64,000 nt of DNA from Rhodamnia argentea (Eukaryota; Streptophyta; Magnoliopsida; Myrtales; Myrtaceae). Position 1 is the first letter of the stretch; every line of letters starts with the position of its first letter. Shown piece by piece: positions 23,773 to 35,824 of this stretch. Under the pieces are notes generated by a model. It searched no databases and was not told where the DNA came from. It worked only from the letters and a program-made list of their open reading frames with translations. Location: assembly GCF_020921035.1 (NCBI RefSeq), contig NC_063156.1, positions 25,840,283 through 25,904,282 of the forward strand, read 5' to 3'. The translations under genes were made by a program, and so were the position numbers.

Positions 23773-24336
23773 TCAGCTCGTGGCTTTGTTGAGCATCTCG
23801 GTGTACTGTAAGTATGAAATTTGCCTCTGCAGCCTCATCTGCTCGTAGAACTTTGCTATGAACTCCTCTGCTCTCTCATCAATCCCTTCTTCTTCGGATG
23901 ATTCCGACGCCCTTTCGTCGTACACACATTCTCCTCTGTCTCCATCGGCAACCAAGATCTTCCTCTCCCAGTCGCATTCGCCACTGTCCTCGTCGTCGCC
24001 GAAGCCGTCGTTGAAATCGACGTCCGGGCTGATGCAGGGGATGCGAGGGAGGCAAAAGTGGGACCTCATGGATCCTCTGGGTCGGTGCATCTTGACGCGG
24101 AAGATCGGAGTCTCTTCAAACGAGAGCTGGCGCTCCCCGTAGTGGATTCGACCTTGAGGCATGGAGCTGCTGTAGCCGCAGCGGCCACCGCCGATGCTCT
24201 TGAGGAATCTAGTCACGGCGACCCGGAACTTGACCGCAAGGAGCCGCCTGAACACGCCGCCTCTCCTCGCGCACAGCAGCGCGAGGCGGAGCACGTCCCA
24301 AGCTCTGCGGGCAATGCCGGAGTCCCTCCTCTCCAT
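23773..24336 (-). CDS. DUF761 domain protein (cotton fibre protein-like)
   Basis: This is a single-exon frame of 187 residues starting MERRDSGIARRAWDVLRLAL. The N-terminal third is basic and amphipathic, the middle carries an acidic stretch (GDDEDSGECDWE), and the C-terminus has EEFIAKFYEQMRLQRQIS, the signature of the plant DUF761 family (PF05553). The molecular role of the family is not established. A TATA-like ATTATATAAC lies on the minus strand at about 24445-24455, roughly 110 bp upstream of the start. It is one of two DUF761 genes within 5 kb, in divergent orientation, with transposon sequence between them. Confidence 0.85.
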   Translation of the reverse strand: MERRDSGIARRAWDVLRLALLCARRGGVFRRLLAVKFRVAVTRFLKSIGGGRCGYSSSMPQGRIHYGERQLSFEETPIFRVKMHRPRGSMRSHFCLPRIPCISPDVDFNDGFGDDEDSGECDWERKILVADGDRGECVYDERASESSEEEGIDERAEEFIAKFYEQMRLQRQISYLQYTEMLNKATS

Positions 24337-24619
24337 TTTCGGACAGGTCGAGTTGTAGCGATTGAGTCGAGTTGCGAGGCGAAAGAGCAGTGTGTAGCTT
24401 GCTTGATCTCTCTCGCTTTGGAAATGGCCGCATGTGATGCTGTTGTTATATAATTGAGTTGTGAAGAGGAAGCGGACACGGCCTCACGCGGATTAACAAA
24501 AGCTGGAGTTTACCTTACTGGCTTCCCCTGTTTTTCCTTATGGTGGACCCCCCATCCCTTGAGTTACCTTGACCCTTCTTATATCTATTTCGCGTTGGTT
24601 TTCAGGAGATGCTGATGAG

Positions 24620-25205
24620 TGTTACATCCCGTGTAATTGGGTTATTTTAATTATATCAATTGAGTTCTAAATCTTTTCGCGTTTTATCAATTGAGTCAAT
24701 TCGGATCAATTTTGATAGAAAATCGCTAACGTGGACGTGCTGGAGTTTTCGAATTTTTTTTTTTTTTTGTTGATGGTCGACAAGGTAAACCCTTGCTCGA
24801 GGAGGGCGGCCCTCACCTGGTGAAGGTCCGCTGTCGCCCACCCAAAAAAGGGTGACCCTTGCTAGGGGTCGGCGAGGGTGACCCTCACCCCTCGCCTAAG
24901 GTCGGCAACCTCTGCCGACCATCAACAGACCCGGCAATGGATGACGGAGGCAAAAAGAGAAAAAGACAAAAAGAAAAAAACAAATAAGGAAAACAGAAGA
25001 AAAGAAAAATAACAAATAATTCGGAAATAATATTATAATATTATTAAAATTGTTTACGTTAGTATCGGCCAACATTTATATCAATAATTTTTGAACAAAA
25101 TTAATCGGATGAATTCAATTAATAAAATGTGAAAAGATTTAATATAATTATCAAAATTAAAAAATTTAGATTGAATTAATAAAAATACAACAATTTCAAA
25201 CCTTT
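24620..25205. mobile_element. Foldback element with GC-rich core
   Basis: The left arm contains AATTGAGTTCTAAATCTTTT and GAAAATCGCTAACGTGGACG. The right arm is its diverged inverse. The core (about 24770-24935) also folds back: GTTGATGGTCGAC on the left against GTTGATGGTCGGC read in reverse on the right, with GGCGAGGGTGACCCTCACC inside. It has the same architecture as 51529-52329. Ends are approximate and no target duplication was found. Confidence 0.6.
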
Positions 25206-27771
25206 TTAAAAAAATTTCACCCTCGTTTGAATGGCACGGCTAACGTGGAGTCGAGCCTATCCTGTGCCTCGGATATGCACACGGCCCTCGCGTGGATCCA
25301 TCAGCATCGACCTCATTCATAGTCCGAGCGCACACCCCGAGGGAATGCGGGTACGGTATGATTGCTTGATTGAACATATACGCACATGTACAAACGTAGA
25401 CCCTCTTGGTCAAAGCTTCGTTAGTTTGACTTTTGGCCTGTCACTTATGTTTCCACCTCAATGTTCCCACTGAATGAAACGCCACAAAACATCTTCCCAA
25501 GCTTTCGATACGGAATATTCGGGACTCGCTTCATATTCTGATTCTTTTAAAGCAAATGTAAGATTATGACGTGTGTCCTCTCTTTTGGTTAGCTGGCAAG
25601 CCGCTTTCAAAGTTGTAATAAATTGTCCTAATACTATTACTATTAACTTTTCGTCTTTTATTACTATTTATTAATTCTACGTGATATTTTCACGTCGTTA
25701 ATAAATTATAACTCAATAAAAATGACATGAAAAAAATCCCTAATTTCTCTTTTATTGTACATTACTAGGAGTTATATAACTAGTCAAAACGACTCGTTTC
25801 GAATTCTTCTCGATACTCGACAGCCCTATGAATGGCTAGTCGTGAAAATTTGATTATTTAAATGAATAATTTCAAATTCCATCATTCTTGAAATTTATTA
25901 TTTCTAAATTTTAAAGATTTATTGGTAAATTTGGCGAGAAAATTTGATTTTTTTAAGACATCGTCTTTGTCGTGTTATGCGTAACCGATGCGGTAAAAAC
26001 AAAAGTATTCTTCGATTAAACACGATTGAAAGGGTTGTAAGACTCATTCATATAGAAAGTATCATATGATTTGTCCCCCACAACGCGATCAAGTGGGGGG
26101 AGGTGCGCTGTCTTCAACAAAACATAGATTTGCGGGCGCCTTTTGAAGACCCTTTCCAGCGAAGATGAAAAACAGCTGGACGTATCCAATTGGAATGGCA
26201 AGCGGTGCCCCCTCGTTTCTTGTCCCCATAGACTTCCACTGTATTCTGCCCGGAAACGCTCCTGGAAATCATTAAAGCTTTGTCTGTTCGGGGATTTTCC
26301 GACGTAGAAAACTTTCTATTAACACTTGGGAATGGGCAAATCGAACTGGTCAACGAAGGCGTGCAATTTTTCGTGGCGCAAAGCAGCCAACCACAATTGA
26401 TCTAAGGCAAACGGAACATGCTACGAATGAGACTCAACTGAGCAACTCCGACGAACGCTGCGAACCTAGAATATTCTCTTTTCGCACTTGATGATACGAA
26501 GAATCTGAATAAATGCCCTGTACTGAACCTATTCCGAAGCTTTTCTTATTGAGTCGGGCCTAACCCACGAAATTTGCGGGTAACTTACTTAAGTATCAAA
26601 AAACTTTCTTCAGCTCACTTAAGGCATGTATGGTAACACTCCTTGAAAAATGTTTCTGTTCCAAAAGTATTCTCGAAATACTTTCGAACATAAACATGTA
26701 TGGTTGAAAAATGTTTCAAAAATGTTCCAAAAAAAGAAACACTTTTGAAATAAAAAAAAAGAAACAAAAAAACTTGTTTATGAATTTTGAAACACTTTTT
26801 AAAAACAACTCGAGGGCGAGCTCGTGCAAGCCACCATCGCCCACCATCGTTAGCGAGGAGTTGAAGCGACCGCCGCCGGTCGTCGCCGCAGGTCACCGGC
26901 CGTCTCGGTCTCCGGCTGTCGGTTGCCGATCCTTCCTTTTGGTGAAAAAAGTATTTTTTTTTGTACTTGCTAAACGCGTTTCTATTCCCCAAAATCGTAA
27001 TCGGGAATAGAAACACAAAAAATGTCATTATTCCAAATATGTTCCCAGATAGGAAAAAGAAAAAGAAAAAAACAACCACTTTAAGTTCCTTCTGAAATTT
27101 GGTATATTAGTTATGCTTGTACATGCAAACTGTTGCCAATATCATTGGCTAATAATGGAGAGAGAGAGAGAGAGGAGGTTTTGTGTGTGGGAAACAAGAG
27201 GTGTTGGTTAATTCGTTTCCCCGTAAGCGCCGGTTCTTATGCCTGCGACCCCGCTGTCAACGTTGTTGTTCACTGCCTTTCCTTAACCGCCTCCTCCTCC
27301 TCGTCCTCTCTTTCTTTCCCCATTTGGCTCCTCCCATGCCTTCTCACTCCTCTCTCTCTTCAATTCGTTTTTGCCGTATTGCATCTGGACAAAATTTTCT
27401 CGTGACCATTTTGCCCTTCGCAATTTCTCATTATTGGCTACTCCCTCCCTCCCTACGCTTGGTTTCTCCTCGTTCGTGTCATGATGACCGTGCGAAAGCA
27501 AAAATTATGACAAACGAGCGCCCTAAACACAATAATCTAAAATGTCTATTGACCATTGTTTTGAATTTGATTGGAAAAGAATAAAACACCCCGAAGTCGT
27601 GGTGAAAAAACCAAATTGTACATTCAACTCATTTTTGACGATTTTTTTTTTTGCTTTTTAATTTAGCTTATTATTAATGCAAAGTTAACAGGTGTCCCTA
27701 GCATTAGCACAATTAGCAACATTACTAACCTTATAAAGGAGAGGAATAAAACACTCCCACAAAATTTCATT

Positions 27772-27802
<31 letters not shown>

Positions 27803-27990
27803 AAGGGATCGTTGCATGTATACGTAGTAGCCAACATAGAAATATTCAAACCGAGATGTCTAATTTCGTCAATTTGCCAAATGTCCTGCTAATAAAACTC
27901 AAAACGCTTTTAGAATATTCTCGACGGGACTACAGTTTGGCCAGCTTCTTTTGCGCGCGCATATGCCAACTTAGCAAATGAGACTTGTGT
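25206..27990. other. Gene-free stretch with unassigned fragments
   Basis: No complete gene is found. At 26016-26350 the minus strand has overlapping frames with coding-like text (for example HLPPLDRVVGDKSYDTFYMN) broken by shifts; I cannot assign it. At about 26627-27010 a transposon remnant begins GGCATGTATGGTAACACTCC, has a GC-rich middle (26810-26935) and AT-rich arms, and resembles the element at 57288-58155. From 27130 to 27990 is pyrimidine-rich promoter-proximal sequence of the gene at 28122. Confidence 0.45.
27772..27798. repeat. (TC)n microsatellite
   Basis: An uninterrupted TC dinucleotide tract of about 27 bp lies about 320 bp upstream of the DUF761 gene at 28122. Confidence 0.9.
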
Positions 27991-27993
27991 CCC

Positions 27994-28005
27994 TTTATAT
28001 AAATA
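27994..28005 (+). promoter_or_regulatory. TATA box of the 28122 DUF761 gene
   Basis: TTATATAAATAG lies about 120 bp before the ATG at 28122. This would place transcription start near 28030 and give a 5' leader of roughly 90 bp. The position fits, but the assignment is by motif only. Confidence 0.6.
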
Positions 28006-28121
28006 GCCCAATTGCTTGACCACCATCTCTCCAAGCTCTCTCCCAGCGCGCCCTGCATTTTTGCAGGGCCAACATAGGACGATCGATCCATCCCCTCCTC
28101 GCTTTCCCTTAATTTTCCCAT

Positions 28122-28766
28122 ATGGAAAGCAAGCCGAACACCATCGTAGCCTCCGCTGCTGCCCCCGCCCCTGTCCCGTGCAATGCCATCGTCATCAGAG
28201 ACGAGGCGAAACCGCCGCCGGTGCCGACCAAGAAGAAGCACGGGGCGATGCACCTCCTGAGGGCGGCGCTGTTCATGATACGCCGCGGGTCGGGCAAGAA
28301 GTCGAAGACGTCCCTCCAAATCGAGGTGGGCGCCAACGGCATGCTGAACAAGGTCGTGGGCTCGATGCGTCCCCTGCACATGCAGAGCCACGAGTCCCCG
28401 CTCCACGAGGCCGCCGCCGTCCCTGCCGCGGCGGTGCTCGCCCTCCCCTCCCCGGGCGACCACTTTGTGGATGTGTTCCCGGCATCCCCCATGTCGGCAC
28501 CGTCCAGGCCCTACTCGCCTTCCCACTCGTCCACCTCCGGGAGCACGAGCCGGTACGCATCCGCGGTCAATCTGCAAGAGCTCGTCGAGGGGGAATCCGA
28601 CGACGAGGACGAGGACGAGGACGACGGCGGCATCTACTGCACGAACGGCGGCGATGACATGATTGACGCCAAGGCCGAGGAGTTCATCGCGCAGTTTTAC
28701 CAGCAGATGAAGGCGCAGAACTACAACGAGATGATCCGTCGGCGCGGCAAGGGTCACGCTCCCTGA
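28122..28766 (+). CDS. DUF761 domain protein
   Basis: This is a single-exon frame of 214 residues. After an Ala/Pro-rich start comes a basic segment (KKKHGAMHLLRAALFMIRRG) like that found early in other DUF761 proteins. A Ser/Pro-rich linker and an acidic run (ESDDEDEDEDDGG) follow. The C-terminal signature is AKAEEFIAQFYQQMKAQNYN. GC content is much higher than in the neighbouring spacers, which explains the many open shadow frames across it. A TATA box sits 120 bp upstream. Function is unknown. The other DUF761 gene at 23773 differs greatly outside the C-terminal motif, so they are not a recent tandem copy. Confidence 0.88.
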   Translation: MESKPNTIVASAAAPAPVPCNAIVIRDEAKPPPVPTKKKHGAMHLLRAALFMIRRGSGKKSKTSLQIEVGANGMLNKVVGSMRPLHMQSHESPLHEAAAVPAAAVLALPSPGDHFVDVFPASPMSAPSRPYSPSHSSTSGSTSRYASAVNLQELVEGESDDEDEDEDDGGIYCTNGGDDMIDAKAEEFIAQFYQQMKAQNYNEMIRRRGKGHAP

Positions 28767-30200
28767 CAACCTGTGTCGGTACAGACAACAACATATGCTG
28801 CCATGCATGCACGTAATAATTAGGGTTTCCTAAAAAGCCAAAAGAAAAAAGATGGCAATCTTAGTTCGCATCTGGAAATTTATACAAAGAGGAGACGATG
28901 GTATCTACTTATATTATATATTGTTACGTTGGTGTTCGGTTTTAATTTTTCTTTTCCTTTTTTTTTTGGCAATTTTAGGACGTTAAATTAAGGGAGAAGC
29001 ACATGAAAATTGTTCAGATACAGGAGAAGAGTCGACGTTGTCCTTTTTTTTCGTTTTTTGCTACTTCTTCTATAAGTCTTTGGACTTCTTTCGTTGCAAT
29101 TGTAGTTGTTCATTGACGACGCTCTCTATCTCCTGATTATGAGAAAAATGTCGTCTCTACATCCTAATTACGGCAAGTGTCGTTCTTCAGATTTATCTCC
29201 ATACCCTTTATTTTCTTTCTCTCGATGATTAAATTTCAAGTGTAATATAGGCCAAATCCAAACATCATATGTGCAGTTTGGAATGTTAGAGCATTTAATT
29301 ATGTTAATACTTGCTAAGCTTTGATAATTGTCAATGATGAGTCCAGTCGGCGAAGCAATGCGATGCACAAAACCAAGCAGACCTTCCTTCTCAATACGCC
29401 ATTTGTGGAAAAAACAAACAAAGCTTTAGCAGAAAAGAAATGAAGAAGTTCTTTGTTGTCGATTGCAGCTTTTCATCGTTTATCCGCATTAGAAACATTT
29501 GGGATGAAAAATTTTCCACGTTAATTATGATTGCGACGGCTTTAAGTTGCTTAGTTATTAAAATTAATTAATGCCGGGTTCGAAAAGATTAGTGCATTGA
29601 GAAATGTAGGAGGCTACGTACGGTCGTATAGATAAGTGAATCATATTCGATGGAGAACCGAGATGCCGGAGTTAGAAGTGAGGCTAGAATCTTGGAATTC
29701 GGGATGTGTCAACCACGCCGCTTCCACTCTTCAAGGTCTGAGTGTACGCTTGAATAGCTGCTTTGAATGATGTTGATGCAAGTCGTGCATGCGATGAGAT
29801 GGACCAATTGAGGGCTCCGGGGCCGGAATGCGATACCTCACAATAACATTCAATCCATTTCTCGAAAGCATGAGTCAACAATTAAAAGTATCTATTTCAT
29901 TTCTGTCAAATAAGTAAATTGCCAAAAAAATAATAATTCTTGGGTTTTATGGCGTTTCATAATATCGATGTTGCTATTTTTTTTTTTGGGGTCAAAATCA
30001 ATGTTGCTATTTGCTATGTACAATTCCATGGGCGGGGCCGGGCCGGCCGGGCATTGATGACCTCATCGCTGGTAATTTTAATCTGACGGCCGAAAAACAC
30101 CTGTGATCAATCAACGATCAAACACCGCATCACCTCACGCTCAGCGCAAGATAGCTTTTTTCCTTATTCAAATGCTATCCTCCTCCGTGGATGCGCTCTG
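28767..30200. other. Intergenic region
   Basis: It holds the 3' UTR of the DUF761 gene and then AT-rich sequence. A minus-strand frame of 65 codons at 29684-29881 has protein-like composition but no recognisable family. Near 29965-30015 a short imperfect direct repeat (ATGTTGCTATTT twice) brackets a T-run. No gene is called. Confidence 0.45.
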
Positions 30201-30272
30201 CACACCTCCTCCATCCCCCCGAGTCCACCGGGCTTGTCCTTCGTCGCTCTGCGGAAAATTTTTTGCGCGAAA

Positions 30273-30341
30273 ATGAAGTGTTTCGAGATTCTACAAGCTC
30301 TCATCTTCTGTTGCTTGAGTCGCTCTTTCATCGTGCAGTAG
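30273..30341 (+). other. Possible upstream ORF in the 5' UTR of the FAR1-related gene
   Basis: ATG at 30273 opens a 22-codon frame (MKCFEILQALIFCCLSRSF...) whose TAG is immediately followed by a GTGAGT splice donor (30342). A matching acceptor TTCTTGCAG ends at 31321, 35 bases before the main start. If this leader exon is transcribed, it is an upstream ORF that could dampen translation of the main frame. Transcription is inferred from the splice signals only. Confidence 0.4.
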
Positions 30342-31355
30342 GTGAGTAGTTTCGTTCCGATTTCTCCGCGACTTTGTACGCTGATTTCGTTTCAAGTATC
30401 GATCAAATGACTCTTGAGTGATGAGCTGGTGTGATTGTGCATAGAGAAGTGTTTGCTAATGTACCCTGGGGTTATAGTTTGATTAACTTTCGCGCATTGT
30501 GTTGATTTAGTTGGATTGTGGGCTGTCGGAGCGGTGGATTGAACTTCAGTGTAATCATTTAGGAATAGTCAGTGCTTCTTTGTTGAACAGTCTTTTGAGA
30601 AGATTCAGATGTGCGGTGGAAGTTGGGCTTTGAAATGGCATTGATACCGGAGCGATGTTGTGAAGCTGAACTCACGTTGGGGCACGTTGGACCAAATTAT
30701 GCGTTCAATTATAGTTAATTTATTGATTAGAATGTAGTTCAGATACGAGTAATGCAGGCAAGATAGTCGTTTATGAGGAAAAACTATTCGGCTAACTTAA
30801 GATTTTTGTTCTGGACAGGCTTGTTTACTTCAGACGTGAAATTTCATGCAAAATGAAGTATTTAGGTGTTGTGGCACTTGTTTTCTCTGTTCAGACTGGG
30901 GTTATGTGATGTCAGCATGGGCATTAAGCCAGATTGATCCTGAGAATACTGTGGGATATTCGGTATGGTACCTTCAGTCTTAATTCAATCAGCAATGTAT
31001 TCGTGGTGATAGGAGGTAACTGCAGTTAACGTTGTGCGGAGAGAGTGGAGGTAGAATGTCCCGTAGTTAACTTCATTCCTTCAGTTTCACCACGAAATGA
31101 CTAAAGTCATGTTAAAAGCCAAATGCAAGTCATCCCAGAATTTTCCTCCATTTAGTTTCGGGACTTGTATGCACTCTTGCAAGATTTCCTGTAAAGAATG
31201 TATCACGGTAACAGGTGTATTAATGTCACGGGTCACTTGTGTTAACATCTTCTGTTTCTTATTAGTGGTTTATGTCCATGTCATATTCATAGTATCACCA
31301 TCTTCAAAGGTTTTCTTGCAGGTGTGCTCCAGCTCTGATTTATATATATGGTGCA

Positions 31356-32659
31356 ATGATGTCTGAATTAACAAGTGTGATGAAGGAAACTTCTGAAAAT
31401 AATACTGATTCATCCCCGAATGATTTTGGTACCATAGAAGAATCGCCTGAGGAAACCATATTGTCACGGCAAACTTCAATTAATCTTGTCCCATTTATTG
31501 GCCAGAGATTTGTTTCACAAGATGCTGCATATGAGTTTTATTGCAGCTTTGCAAAGCAGTGTGGCTTTTCAATTAGACGGCATCGAACTCGAGGGAAAGA
31601 TGGGGTGGGGAGGGGGATTACCAGAAGGGATTTCACCTGTCACCGTGGTGGCTATCCGCAGATAAAGCCTTCTGATGATGGAAAGCTACAGAGAAATCGA
31701 AAGTCATCTCGTTGCGGATGTCAAGCATTCATGCGAATTGTTAAAAGGGCTGATTTTGACACACCTGAATGGCGCATTACTGGTTTCAGCAACATCCACA
31801 ATCATGAACTTTCAAAATCAAGTGATGTGCAGCTGATTCCTGCTTACTGCACTATGTCTGCGGATGACAAGAGCCGGATTTGCATGTATGCAAAAGCTGG
31901 GATGTCAGTGCGACAAATGTTAAGATTAATGGAGCTGGAGAAGGGTGTCAAGCTTGGTTGTTTACCTTTCACGGAAATAGATGTCAGGAATTTGTTGCAA
32001 TCTTTTAGACGCGTGGATCGTGATAATGATGCTATAGACCTTCTCAAAATGTGCAAGGATAAGAAAGATAAAGATCCCAACTTCAAATACAACTTCCAGC
32101 TAGATGCAAATAATAGATTGGAATATCTTGCATGGTCTTATGCTTCTTCCATTAGATCCTATGAGGCTTTTGGAGATGCGGCAGTATTTGATACTACCCA
32201 CCGTTTAGAAGCTTATGATATGATCTTAGGGATTTGGGTCGGAGTTGATAATCATGGAATGAATTGTTTCTTTGGTTGTGTACTTCTTCGGGATGAGAAT
32301 TTGCAGTCTTTTTCATGGGCACTGAAGGTAGGTATTTATCTCATCTCTAGAAGAGCTATACCATTATGGACCATTTTTGTCATTGTGCTGTTGAAATGCA
32401 TGCTAGAATCTGATATCATATTTTTGCTGTTGCTGGTCATTAAGATTGCGGTCTGGCCAAATGCCTGAACTTCAGGCTAGTTGAATTGCTTTTCATGTTG
32501 ACAAGCGAAATTAGAGGCACACTTCATATTTTCTTAACTTGCTACTAAGTATTGCCACTTAGCTCAAGCAATCATATCATGAGCTTGAGTCACATGTTTG
32601 GGTTAGGGATCTAAAGGACCTTTTCTTGGGTTGGGGGGCGCGCGGGGGGTGGTATACAT

Positions 32660-32716
<57 letters not shown>

Positions 32717-34368
32717 TTTCTAAATTCATGCTGAAGAATAACTCTTTCGGTTCTTGTAGCTAGTGAATCCTAGCCTAAAGAGTTATAACAATCTAAATTG
32801 GTACTGCTTCTAGATGACAAAAGAGTGGGTAGATCTACTCTCCCAACCAATGCTCTCAAGATATGGCCATGTACCTAGCATCTTCACATGAGACATAACA
32901 GTTTTCTGACTCTAATACATGGAATAACTTATTTTTCTAGTTTTCATGGTTATCTCGTTTTTAGCTTGACACCTTAAATGCAACAGACTTTCTTGGGTTT
33001 CATGAATGGAAAGGCTCCGGGAACTGTTTTGACTGACCAGAACATGTGGCTGAAAGAAGCAGTTGCAGATCAGATGCCAAGGACAAAACATGCTTTTTGC
33101 ATCTGGCATATCGTTGCGAAGTTCTCTGATTGGTTTTCAGTGCTTCTTGGGCCACGATATGACAAATGGAGGGCAGACTTTCATCAACTCTATCATTTGC
33201 ATAGTGAGGAAGATTTTGAAGAAGGATGGAGGGAGATGGTCCGCACGTATGGGCTACATGGAAATAAGCATATCAATAGCTTGTACGCATTGCGTATATT
33301 TTGGGCCCTTCCATATTTGAGATCTTACTTTTGTGCTGGAATGACCAGCACTATGCAATCTGAGGCAGTCAGTGCTTACATCCAGAGGATTTTAAGTGCT
33401 CAATCAAATCTTGATAATTTAGTGGAGCAGGTGAGTTGTAGTAGCCTCTTTACATTCTCCATATTATAGAAGAACTTATAGTTAAGTCTATCTGCATCCT
33501 GATATTTTATCTCTCATTACAGGTTGCTGCTATAGTTGAACTAAAGGATGACACAGGAGTAAAGCAAAAGTTGCAACAAAAAATCCGGAAAGTCACCCTC
33601 AAAACTGGATCTCCAATTGAATCTCATGCTGCTTCTGTTCTAACACCATATGCATTTACCAAACTACAAGAGGAACTTGTATTGGCACCGCAATATGCCT
33701 CTCTAATGGTAGATGAAAATTATTTCATCGTGAGACACCACACGCAGATGGATGGAGGATGCAAAGTTCTCTGGATCCCTCAAGATGAATTCATCAGCTG
33801 CAGCTGTCACCAGTTTGAATTTTCAGGTATCCTTTGTCGACACATTCTCCGGGTTCTGTCAAACAACAACTGTTTTCACATTCCCGACCGGTATTTGCCT
33901 CTCCGCTGGTGTGGTGCAAAAGGCAGTGTGAGGACATCTGGGGAGTATGCTGGAAAAGTACAGCTATTGCAGTCTATGGTTTCATCACTAATTTCAGAAT
34001 CTGTTGAGTCTGAAGAGTGCTTAGACGTTGCCTGTGACCAAATAGGTGCAGCAATTTCCCGTATTAAAGAATTTTCTGGGCATCCACACGAAACCGATGA
34101 AATTGGCTATAATAGTCCACCAGACTCCTTGGTTCTTCCGGAGGTTGAAGAGTCTGATAGTATAGTTCACGGTTTTGCAGTCGGGAACCCTCACGAGTCT
34201 ATTGCCACTGGCAAAATGAAAGAGAGAAGAACAAGAGACGGTGTGGATTTCTATAGGAAAAGAAGACGTTGTTCCGTGCCTTGCTGTGGGCAGTTGGGAC
34301 ACGACACAGCCGAGTGCCCATTGATGCAGGGTGATGATTTGAACGGAGACGGGCTTGGCTTCCTATAG
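31356..34368 (+). CDS. FRS11: FAR1-related sequence protein, FRS11 type
   Basis: Exons 31356-32327, 32987-33430 and 33523-34368 join to 753 residues. FRS proteins are transcription factors derived from a Mutator-like transposase and related to the phytochrome A signalling factors FHY3/FAR1 (family knowledge). The N-terminal FAR1 DNA-binding domain covers about residues 55-150 (AYEFYCSFAKQCGFSIRRHR, then SSRCGCQAF and HNHEL). The MULE transposase-like core follows at about 275-370 (AVFDTTHRLEAYDMILGIWV, TDQNMWLKEAV, KHAFCIWHIV). A SWIM zinc finger has Cys565, Cys567, Cys577 and His579 (CSCHQFEFSGILCRH). Near the C-terminus is a CCHC knuckle-like motif (CCGQLGHDTAEC). FRS11 is the closest Arabidopsis member by my recollection of the sequence. 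Either of two adjacent ATGs (31356, 31359) may be used. Intron 1 holds a long TC repeat. Confidence 0.92.
32664..32712. repeat. (TC)24 microsatellite in FRS11 intron 1
   Basis: About 49 bp of uninterrupted TC dinucleotides lie in the first coding intron of the FAR1-related gene. Such tracts vary in length between individuals. Confidence 0.95.
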
Positions 34369-35824
34369 CTAACAGAGACATCAAGGACTGCTCTTTTGCG
34401 GTTATTCAAATTTTGTATGCACAGACCTACTCTTGTCCCAAGGTTGAATCATGATCTTGCGGGGACATTTCCTTTGGTCGACTCTCTTACTTGTAAATTG
34501 AGTTACTCAATAGATGATAGATACTGACAAGCATTTTTTAGTCAGTAGATGATGCTTCAAGTCGGATTATGTTATAGCTTGTAGTATATGTACAAGCTGA
34601 ACTGATCACATCACAAAAAGTGGTTTGTAGAATCAAATAATATAGTCTTTTCTTCAATCTCCTGCTGCTTCCCGTATTGACCTTTCCTGAACGAATGCGG
34701 ACTCGTCATTTTCTCCGTGGAAGCTTAAGTCTCCGAAGTGACGAAAGTGGAGCAGTGAATGATTAAATGTACAGGCTACAATCCAATGCACACGGATTTC
34801 CAAATGTTCATAACTTCTTAAGCATGGTCTGCCTCGTTATCCCCTAGCAGGAAGCAGCAGACAACGTAAGTTTGGAGCATACAGGCAACAATCCGGTGTC
34901 TCTCTCTAGCTCTGACACTACCGGAGTGCTGGTATGCAATGCATCGTGGATCACCATTTCATGATGGGAAAATGGGATAAATAATCTTTGAACTTTGGCA
35001 TAACTTGTAACGTCATTCCTGAAATTTTAATTCGCCTAATGTGCAATATCATCCTTAACTTTTAATTTATTTAATATGGTCCCTGAACCTTATATTAGTG
35101 TGCAATGTCATCTCTAAACTTTTGATCATAGACTATATTTGCCCATTAAGCCACAGTTCATGATCATTTGTGTACTTATCTCTTTCATGGTCAGCCTTGG
35201 GCCATGCCAATTTTTTTTTTTGCACCACCACGGAAGGGCAACGACAAGCCTGTTCTTAATGCAGATATTGATAAGCACAGAAACAAAGAACTTTGACCTG
35301 TAGAGTCGAGTTCAACTCAAGGTCGATACTGAAAGTCGATGCTCTCTGATTAATTCATGGATGGAGTTGCATACGGACGATACTGAAATCTTTACTTGTT
35401 GGGACTAGCCGAACCAGTCGGGTATTTCCTGTACTCTCCCGAGCAGCAACTAACAGTACGAAGATGCAAGAGGCGCTTTTCCATTTCAAATGTGGGTAGT
35501 GAATTAAAAGGAAAAGCCTCTAGCCTTGGGACGGAACTTTCATAACCTGAAAAATAGGAAGTACAGTATCTGGACTACATGACCCAACAATTAGAATTGC
35601 AACATCCATGACTATGGGTTCCAAATTCAGCATGCTTAAACATGAAGCGAGCAGTTTGGTGAAATAGAATACGAGGTTAGCTGATTTTCTGGGTGATTTG
35701 CAGTGCATTAATACCATAATTGAAAACTGATATTCGTGGCTCCAAATGATATTTACCTTTTAAGGAGGGAAATGCACAACAAAACCTTCCTCAATGACAA
35801 AGTTATACTCGAGCATTGTTTACA
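34369..35824. other. Convergent intergenic region
   Basis: It holds the 3' UTRs of the FRS11-type gene (left) and the acyltransferase gene (right). At about 34970-35150 there are stacked phrases such as GAACTTTGGCATAACTTG, CTTAACTTTTAATTT and CTGAACCTTATATTAG. This looks like one arm of a transposon of the tandem-unit style seen at 55926, without a matching right arm. No gene is seen. Confidence 0.5.

Noticed and set aside
28016-28657. Long open frames on both strands across the DUF761 gene at 28122
   Set aside because: They are shadows caused by high GC content; only the 28122 frame carries a family signature.
29684-29881. 65-codon minus-strand frame
   Set aside because: Composition is protein-like but no homology or exon signals convinced me.
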